A stretch of 8,761 nt of DNA from Fusobacteriota bacterium (GTDB taxonomy: Bacteria > Fusobacteriota > Fusobacteriia > Bac17 > JAEWOZ01): contig JAEWOZ010000084.1 of assembly GCA_023399505.1 (NCBI GenBank), positions 1-8,761 of the forward strand, written 5' to 3'. The translations under genes and the position numbers were made by a program. Shown piece by piece: positions 7,241 to 8,761 of this stretch. A model generated the notes under the pieces. That model searched no databases. It saw nothing but the letters and a program-made list of their open reading frames with translations, and was not told where the DNA came from. Within the stretch, counting starts at the first letter, position 1, and every line of letters begins with the position of its first letter.

Positions 7241-7840
7241 ATGGGAAATATAAAGAATGTTTTTAGAAATTATCTTTTAAATTTTTCTTCAAAAGCCTTT
7301 AACGATATAATAAACAATTTAGAAATCTATAAATTAATACTTCATTTTTTGAAGAGAAATGGAATAGAATCATTTAACTTTTCGCGAGATGAATTTGCAT
7401 ATAGAATTTTTTTAGTTTTAAAAGAGTACAGGGAAAGCTTAATAGTCATTTTGGAAGATGAAACAATGAACGAAAGTCAATTTATTAGCAAAATTTCTAA
7501 CCTTATTTTAAAAGATTTAAATAGAAATTTATATAAAACAAGGAAAGCAGAGGCCAGAGAGGTTAAAAATCCTGAGTTAGTTTCTGCTTTACCTTATATT
7601 GAAAGTGATAAATTAGAAGAGAGAGAAAATTTTAAAGATTTAAAGACTAGAAAAAAAGATATTATAAAAATAATTAATAAAGAAAGATCTTTTAGATACA
7701 GAGAAGCTTTAAAATGTTATTTCGGACTTGAAAGACCATATGCTCTATCTTTTAATATGATAAATAAGATATTTAAGATAAAAAGATCTACTTTTTATCT
7801 TAAGCTTAAAAATATAAAGGAAACAAGAAATGAGAGTTAA
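7241..7840 (+). CDS. Possible sigma-factor-like or HTH DNA-binding protein
   Basis: This 199-residue basic protein has no membrane segment. The C-terminal 55 residues resemble sigma-70 region 4: RYREALKCYFGLERPYALS followed by a helix-turn-helix (about 168-192) with NKIFKIKRSTFYLKLKNI. The N-terminal half (about 10-100) is helical and might correspond to a diverged region 2, but the hallmark -10-recognition motifs are not visible, so an ordinary regulator is equally possible. The gene begins one base after the preceding stop, with GAAGG at 7230-7234, and its end overlaps the following membrane-protein gene by 11 bases. A sigma-like gene overlapping a membrane-protein gene resembles sigma/anti-sigma layouts, but that is inference. 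Confidence is high that it is a gene and low for the function. Confidence 0.75.
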   Translation: MGNIKNVFRNYLLNFSSKAFNDIINNLEIYKLILHFLKRNGIESFNFSRDEFAYRIFLVLKEYRESLIVILEDETMNESQFISKISNLILKDLNRNLYKTRKAEAREVKNPELVSALPYIESDKLEERENFKDLKTRKKDIIKIINKERSFRYREALKCYFGLERPYALSFNMINKIFKIKRSTFYLKLKNIKETRNES

Positions 7841-8761
7841 AAATTACTATATTTTAATAATTTTGCAAAATTTTTTACTATATTCTTATAGTTATAATAA
7901 CTATTTTAAGTTTTATTTTTTTATTAATTCAATAATTTTTATTCTTTTACTTTTACCCAAAAATTATTATACAACTATCCTTTTTATTTTTACCCTAAAA
8001 TATTTTACAATTAATTGTATGTTAAAAGCTTACAATATTTTTTTTATAATTCCTCTTTTAATAATTGATGCATTTTACCTTTTCAACTCAATTTTTGTCT
8101 ATTTTTTTCTTCTTTCTATCTCTTTTCTTTTTAATAGCTTAAAAAACCCTTTTCTTGAAGATATTTTTAGTAATAATTCTAATAATTTTTATAATGACCT
8201 TATGAAAATATTAGATTATAGTTTTTATACTTTTGATTTTTCAAATATTTGGTATTTAATAGGTATATTGTCACTTACTTTTATTTTTACTATGATTTTA
8301 AAAGATTTTAAGATTAGCTACTTAAATTTTAATTCTTTAATTAAAGAGAACAATGAAAAAGTTAGTTCACTAGAATTGAAAGTAAAAATTTTAAATGAAG
8401 AAATTTTAAAAAATAAAGAAGAATTTAAAAATTTTTTATCTTTTTTAAATGACGTAGAAAAGAGTCCTTTTGAAGCAAGCGCAAAAATAATCAAAAATTT
8501 TATAGCCTATGAACACTTTTATATTTATAACAGTTACAAATCTAGTCTTATATACAATGATGGTTTAATAAATAATTCTGAATTTTTATTAGACTTTGTT
8601 AAAAGTTTATCTAAATTATCTAATAAGAGTTACAAGTTAATTAAGGATAAAAATTTTATTAATAAAATAGGTTTTTCTTCAAATGCTCTTTTGTATTATA
8701 TTATGCAATGGGAAAGTCAAAAGATAGCTTTTATTATATTATTTGATGCCAATAAAAATTC
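7830..8761 (+). CDS. Membrane sensor-like protein with coiled coil and GAF-like domain (3' end outside window)
   Basis: The ATG at 7830 has AAAGGAAA (7816-7823) before it and overlaps the upstream gene by 11 bases in another frame. The frame stays open to the window end, giving 310 complete codons. The N-terminal part is strongly hydrophobic and Phe/Tyr/Ile/Leu-rich, with about six membrane segments (roughly 5-22, 27-42, 46-62, 68-86, 86-103 and 140-158). A charged coiled coil follows at about 165-205. Residues from about 212 onward have the alternating pattern of a GAF domain: ASAKIIKNFIAYEHFYIYN, then LLYYIMQWESQKIAFIILFD. Membrane, coiled-coil and GAF order is typical of sensors carrying an output domain after the GAF, such as a kinase, cyclase or phosphatase. 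That part lies outside the window, so the output is unknown. It is probably the last or near-last gene of the operon seen here. Confidence 0.8.
   Translation, partial: MRVKNYYILIILQNFLLYSYSYNNYFKFYFFINSIIFILLLLPKNYYTTILFIFTLKYFTINCMLKAYNIFFIIPLLIIDAFYLFNSIFVYFFLLSISFLFNSLKNPFLEDIFSNNSNNFYNDLMKILDYSFYTFDFSNIWYLIGILSLTFIFTMILKDFKISYLNFNSLIKENNEKVSSLELKVKILNEEILKNKEEFKNFLSFLNDVEKSPFEASAKIIKNFIAYEHFYIYNSYKSSLIYNDGLINNSEFLLDFVKSLSKLSNKSYKLIKDKNFINKIGFSSNALLYYIMQWESQKIAFIILFDANKN

Overview
This is a very A+T-rich bacterial window read entirely on the + strand. Standard stop codons, Shine-Dalgarno sites, closely packed genes and the low GC suggest a low-GC anaerobe. The style of the M24 peptidase and TldD genes, together with an ankyrin-repeat protein, makes Fusobacteriota my best guess. 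That placement is inference from general sequence character. No rRNA or other taxonomic marker is present.

Region 1 (1-2121) is the 3' part of a large ankyrin-repeat gene that enters from the left edge. It opens with five nearly identical 99-102 bp ankyrin units whose linkers alternate between two types, then degenerate ankyrin repeats, then a helical C-terminal region of about 390 residues that I do not recognise.

Region 2 (2122-2543) is a 422 bp gene-free gap. It contains several A/T-only inverted repeats and a leader that could mask the ribosome binding site of the next gene. Region 3 (2544-3083) is a single gene for a small secreted or lipid-anchored protein of unknown function. Its strong intrinsic terminator begins inside the stop codon.

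Region 4 (3117-8761, continuing past the right edge) looks like one operon driven by a near-consensus promoter, TTGCCA-17 bp-TATAAT. Its order is an M24 Xaa-Pro-type metallopeptidase, the TldD metalloprotease, a small secreted protein with SH3-like sequence, a 378-residue protein with several helix-turn-helix-like segments, a 199-residue protein with a sigma-region-4-like C-terminus, and the start of a membrane protein with about six transmembrane segments, a coiled coil and a GAF-like domain. From the SH3-like gene onward the reading frames overlap or are 1 bp apart, which suggests translational coupling.

The first two operon genes belong to known peptidase families. The last three form an unassigned group that looks regulatory: two possible DNA-binding proteins followed by a membrane sensor. 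This group is the best candidate here for an undescribed system, but its function is inferred only from architecture. There are no CRISPR arrays, tRNA or rRNA genes, or recognisable insertion sequences.
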